Below, piece after piece: positions 61,193 to 64,000 of a stretch of 64,000 nucleotides of DNA. The position numbers and the translations under genes are program-made. The DNA lies in the NCBI GenBank assembly GCA_009781495.1, contig WQYA01000002.1:47018-111017 (forward strand), read 5' to 3'. The DNA is from Cystobacterineae bacterium. GTDB taxonomy: Bacteria; Myxococcota; Myxococcia; Myxococcales; Myxococcaceae. Every line of letters begins with the position of its first letter. The first letter of the stretch is position 1. The notes beneath the pieces are model-generated. The model ran no database searches. It saw only the letters and a program-made list of their open reading frames with translations, and was not told where the DNA came from.

Positions 61193-62650
61193 ATGAAAGC
61201 ACAACGACTCAGCCAGGCTTTTGTCTTCGCGCTTTGGGTTTCTGCTTGCCACATACCCGGCACATGCAAAGTGGGCAACAATGACGACTGTCAAGGAGGC
61301 GCTGTTTGTGTCGGCGGCAAGGAAGCGGAGATAGGCGACGATGGCGTATGCGCCTATGTATCGCTGGAGTCTCTTGTCGGCATGCCCGTCATCAGCGGTT
61401 TTAGCCCCCTTGAGGCGCGGTTTGGCGAAGAGCTCAGCATTTTTGGAAACAACTTCAGCATGGATGTCGGAGAGAATGTGGTGAAGCTCAACGAGGTTGA
61501 GGTTGAGGTTGTGAGGGCTGAGGTTGGGAAGTTGAGTGTGGTGGTGCCCAAAAACAAGGCTTGCAGCGGCCCCATAAGCGTGACGACAACCCGCCATGAA
61601 AGCAGCAAAACCGCCACCTCCGCTGAGCACTTTAGCTATGTGTTGACGGTTACTGTCAGCACCTTTGCCGGCAGCGGCATTCCGGGCAATGCCGATGGCC
61701 CGGGGGAGGAAGCACAGTTTAGATTTCCCGAGGACATTGCCATAGACTCAGAAGGCAACCTCTATGTGACGGACAGCAACAACCACCGCATCCGCAAGGT
61801 GGCGCCGGATGGGGAAGTGAGCACGCTTGCAGGCGGCACGGTGGCGGATGGTCCAATAACAGGCAATGCCGACGGTCCGGGAGAGGATGCACGGTTTTAT
61901 TACCCTCGTGGAATAACCATAGACGCGCAAGACACCCTCTATGTGGCGGACAGCAACAACCACCGCATTCGCAAGATGACACGGGACGGAGTGGTGGAAA
62001 CGCTTGCTGGAGACGGTTTCGGCTACCTTGACGACGTTGGAACCCATGCCTTGTTTGGTTTTCCTTATGGTATAGCCATAGACTCAGAAGGCAACCTCTA
62101 TGTGACGGACAGCGGCAACCACCGCATCCGCAAGGTGGCGCCGGATAGGGAAGTGAGCACGCTTGCAGGCGGCACGGTGGCGGATGGTCCGATAACAGGA
62201 GATGCCGACGGCCCGGGAGAGGATGCACGATTTTATGCCCCTCATGGAATCGTTATAGACGCGCAAGGCGCCCTCTATGTGTCGGACAGCAGCAACCACC
62301 GCATTCGCAGGGTGACGCCGCAGGGGGAGGTGGAAACGTTTTTGGGCGATGAGGCGAATTTTCTCGACGGCGCGGCAGAGGATGCACGCTTGTATTTCCC
62401 TTATGGAATGGCCATAGACGCTTCAGGCAACCTCTATGTGGTGGACAACGGCAACCAACGTATACGCAAGGTGACGCCGCAGGGAGAGGCGAGTACCCTT
62501 GCCGGCGACGGTACGCTGGGCCAGCTTCAGGACGGCATAGGGAGTTATGCCCGGTTTAATTCCCCTCATGGCATTAGCCTAGACTTAGAGGGCAACCTCT
62601 ATGTAGCGGATTATGGCAACCACTGTATCCGTAAAATTGTATTGGAATAA
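61193..62650 (+). CDS. Cys-module / IPT / NHL-repeat lipoprotein 4
   Basis: 485 residues. ATG 61193 is placed at the signal peptide that aligns with copies 1-3; the frame is open upstream to 61013 but that part has no homology to them. Module and IPT domain match copy 3 almost exactly. The propeller is distinct, with an internal duplication (DGEVSTLAGGTVADGPITGNADGPGEDARFY occurs twice, allowing for a few changes). It ends NHCIRKIVLE and is 169 bases before lipA. Confidence 0.82.
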   Translation: MKAQRLSQAFVFALWVSACHIPGTCKVGNNDDCQGGAVCVGGKEAEIGDDGVCAYVSLESLVGMPVISGFSPLEARFGEELSIFGNNFSMDVGENVVKLNEVEVEVVRAEVGKLSVVVPKNKACSGPISVTTTRHESSKTATSAEHFSYVLTVTVSTFAGSGIPGNADGPGEEAQFRFPEDIAIDSEGNLYVTDSNNHRIRKVAPDGEVSTLAGGTVADGPITGNADGPGEDARFYYPRGITIDAQDTLYVADSNNHRIRKMTRDGVVETLAGDGFGYLDDVGTHALFGFPYGIAIDSEGNLYVTDSGNHRIRKVAPDREVSTLAGGTVADGPITGDADGPGEDARFYAPHGIVIDAQGALYVSDSSNHRIRRVTPQGEVETFLGDEANFLDGAAEDARLYFPYGMAIDASGNLYVVDNGNQRIRKVTPQGEASTLAGDGTLGQLQDGIGSYARFNSPHGISLDLEGNLYVADYGNHCIRKIVLE

Positions 62651-62819
62651 AAGGGCCCCAGAGGGGGAGGGGAGGCTAGAGAAGGGAGAGGAGGTTAGGG
62701 GGGTTAGGGTGGTTTTATGCCCCCGTAGCCGCCTGCAAGGCCCAAAGGAATGCGCTTCCACCCCCCCCGCAGGAAAAAAACTTTTGACGCCCCCCCTTAA
62801 GACTCCATAAACCCACCCT

Positions 62820-63740
62820 ATGGCTACCTCTCAACGCTTGCCCTATGCCCCCCCTACCCCCCAGGGGCCTAAACCCCCTTGGCTGAAAATACGCTTCCCC
62901 CAGGGCGCCGGCTATGAGCGTGTTAAGGACTTGCTGGCCAAAAGCCGCCTTGCCACCGTATGCGAAAAGTCCCGCTGCCCCAACCTCGGCGAATGTTGGA
63001 GCAGCGGCACGGCTACGGTTTTGCTGATGGGCGACATATGCACGCGGGCCTGCAAGTTTTGCCACGTGCCCACAGGGGCCCCTGCCCCCCTGGACGAGAC
63101 GGAGCCCGAGGCTTTGGCCCAGGTGGCCAAGGACTTGTCCCTGCGCTATGTGGTGGTGACTTCCGTGGACAGGGACGACTTGCCCGACGGCGGCGCGGCC
63201 CACTTTGCGCGTACCCTTGAAAGGCTGCGCAGCCAAAGCCCTCAAACCCTCGTGGAGGTGTTGATTCCCGACTTTCAGGGCAATACGCAGCACTTGGCGC
63301 AGGTGGCGCGGGCCCGGCCCACGGTAGCGGCGCACAACCTGGAAACGGTGGAGCGTTTAACCCCCTCCGTAAGGGACAGGAGGGCCGGTTATGCGCAGTC
63401 TCTGGAGGTGTTGCGTTTTTTAAAACAGCAGCCGGAGGGGTTTTATACCAAAAGCTCGTTAATGGTAGGTTTAGGGGAGTCCGACGAGGAGTTAGAGGGG
63501 GCCATGCGCGACTTACGCAGGGTAGGGGTAGACATATTAACGTTGGGGCAATATTTGCAACCCTCGCCCAGGCACCTGGCGGTGCAGCGTTTTGTCCCCC
63601 CGGAGGCCTTTGAGGCCTATGCGCGTTTGGCTGAGGGGATGGGTTTTCTTTATGTGGCCTCGGGCCCGCTGGTACGCTCCAGCTATAAGGCGGCGGAGTT
63701 TTTTATACAGGGGCACATGGATGGTTTAAAAGCCCAATAA
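62820..63740 (+). CDS. lipA: Lipoyl synthase
   Basis: Radical-SAM enzyme that inserts two sulfurs into octanoyl groups on lipoyl proteins. Both [4Fe-4S] sites are complete: CEKSRCPNLGEC (auxiliary cluster, C-x4-C-x5-C) and CTRACKFC (CxxxCxxC). Other marks are GYTKS-like FYTKSSLMVGLGE, TLGQYLQPS and the terminal RSSYKA motif. 306 residues is standard. Lipoylated GcvH encoded in the same window is a likely target. No lipB is seen. Confidence 0.97.
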   Translation: MATSQRLPYAPPTPQGPKPPWLKIRFPQGAGYERVKDLLAKSRLATVCEKSRCPNLGECWSSGTATVLLMGDICTRACKFCHVPTGAPAPLDETEPEALAQVAKDLSLRYVVVTSVDRDDLPDGGAAHFARTLERLRSQSPQTLVEVLIPDFQGNTQHLAQVARARPTVAAHNLETVERLTPSVRDRRAGYAQSLEVLRFLKQQPEGFYTKSSLMVGLGESDEELEGAMRDLRRVGVDILTLGQYLQPSPRHLAVQRFVPPEAFEAYARLAEGMGFLYVASGPLVRSSYKAAEFFIQGHMDGLKAQ

Positions 63741-64000
63741 GCGTGCCCCGGAGGGTAAAAGCATTTTTCCCCCTTCCAGGGGGGGGTATTGGGCCTGCGG
63801 CCCGGGCTGTTTTTAAAAACAATTTTTTTACCCTCCCGGGCGGGGTTTTTGGTGCTGGGCCTGCGGCCCGGCCGTTTTCCGCTGCGCGGCAGCAGTAGGT
63901 TGAAACTCGCTTCGCTCGTTTAACTCCGCTCCACTTCATGAGTCGTGAAAGCTTTGCTTTCCCGCCTCACACGTTCCGCTCCGTTTCGCCTACCGGCGAG
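63741..64000. other. Inverted-repeat-rich intergenic end of window
   Basis: No gene. The 15-mer GGGCCTGCGGCCCGG occurs at 63791-63805 and 63857-63871; the first is followed by GCTGTTTTT and looks like a terminator for lipA. CCGGAGGGTAAAA (63748-63760) and TTTTACCCTCCCGG (63826-63839) are inverted copies flanking it. The remaining part has small palindromes built from CGCTTCGCTCG and similar. Confidence 0.6.

Overview
The window looks like a chromosomal segment of a Myxococcota-type (formerly deltaproteobacterial) Gram-negative bacterium. Four things point that way: a secreted protein ending in a Gly-Cys-Gly-Cys / hydrophobic helix / Arg-rich tail of the MYXO-CTERM type, a soluble eukaryote-like Ser/Thr kinase, a DUF1844 protein, and many lipoproteins built from GLUG, IPT/TIG, NHL or beta-propeller repeats. 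Genus and species cannot be read from the sequence. Many genes are packed with 4-base start/stop overlaps, and GC-rich housekeeping blocks alternate with AT-richer accessory patches.

Layout. 1-8.9 kb: a co-directional housekeeping block, lepB, pyrB, a pyrC-like gene, a carA-like gene, a conserved unknown, a metallophosphoesterase, psd, hisS and miaA. 8.9-12.3 kb: a GLUG lipoprotein, a TPR-like membrane protein, tRNA-Leu(CAA), a small coiled-coil protein, tRNA-Ala(GGC) and a terminator. 12.3-22.6 kb: an accessory surface-protein zone with an M64 peptidase lipoprotein carrying five 105-residue repeats, a caspase-like relic, an exported unknown, a second GLUG lipoprotein, tandem outer-membrane barrel paralogues and the MYXO-CTERM protein. 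22.6-32.5 kb: a TIR/NB-ARC/TPR protein, recQ, an AT-rich orphan, a truncated AraC-like relic, a CHAP hydrolase, an MBL-fold hydrolase, a putative zincin, psiE and a tandem-repeat array. 32.5-38.7 kb (mostly minus strand): a beta-propeller lipoprotein, FKBP isomerase, fbaB, pyrD and a djlA-like gene. 38.7-45.3 kb: one-carbon and glycine metabolism (folD, metF, gcvT-gcvH-gcvP), with a candidate structured RNA and a 35-codon ORF between folD and metF. 45.3-55.7 kb: Ser/Thr kinase, truA, clpB with a small upstream operon, thiE, a PuuD-like gene and dnaB-rplI-rpsR-rpsF. 55.9-62.7 kb: a ribbon-helix-helix protein and a tandem family of four IPT+NHL lipoproteins. 62.8-63.7 kb: lipA.

How the genes fit together. 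pyrB, the pyrC-like gene, the carA-like gene and pyrD belong to de novo pyrimidine synthesis, but the PyrC-like protein lacks the His-x-His metal ligands and the CarA-like protein lacks the Cys/His/Glu glutaminase triad. A third protein, PuuD-like and next to thiE, has lost the equivalent Cys and His. folD, metF, gcvTHP and lipA form a one-carbon/glycine-cleavage set in which LipA builds the lipoyl group carried by GcvH. The least explained material is a family of five lipoproteins sharing one short Cys-rich N-terminal module on different repeat scaffolds, the folD-metF RNA/small-ORF locus, the single-gene TIR-STAND protein, and a recombination-prone zone around 20-23 kb with inverted and dispersed gene fragments.
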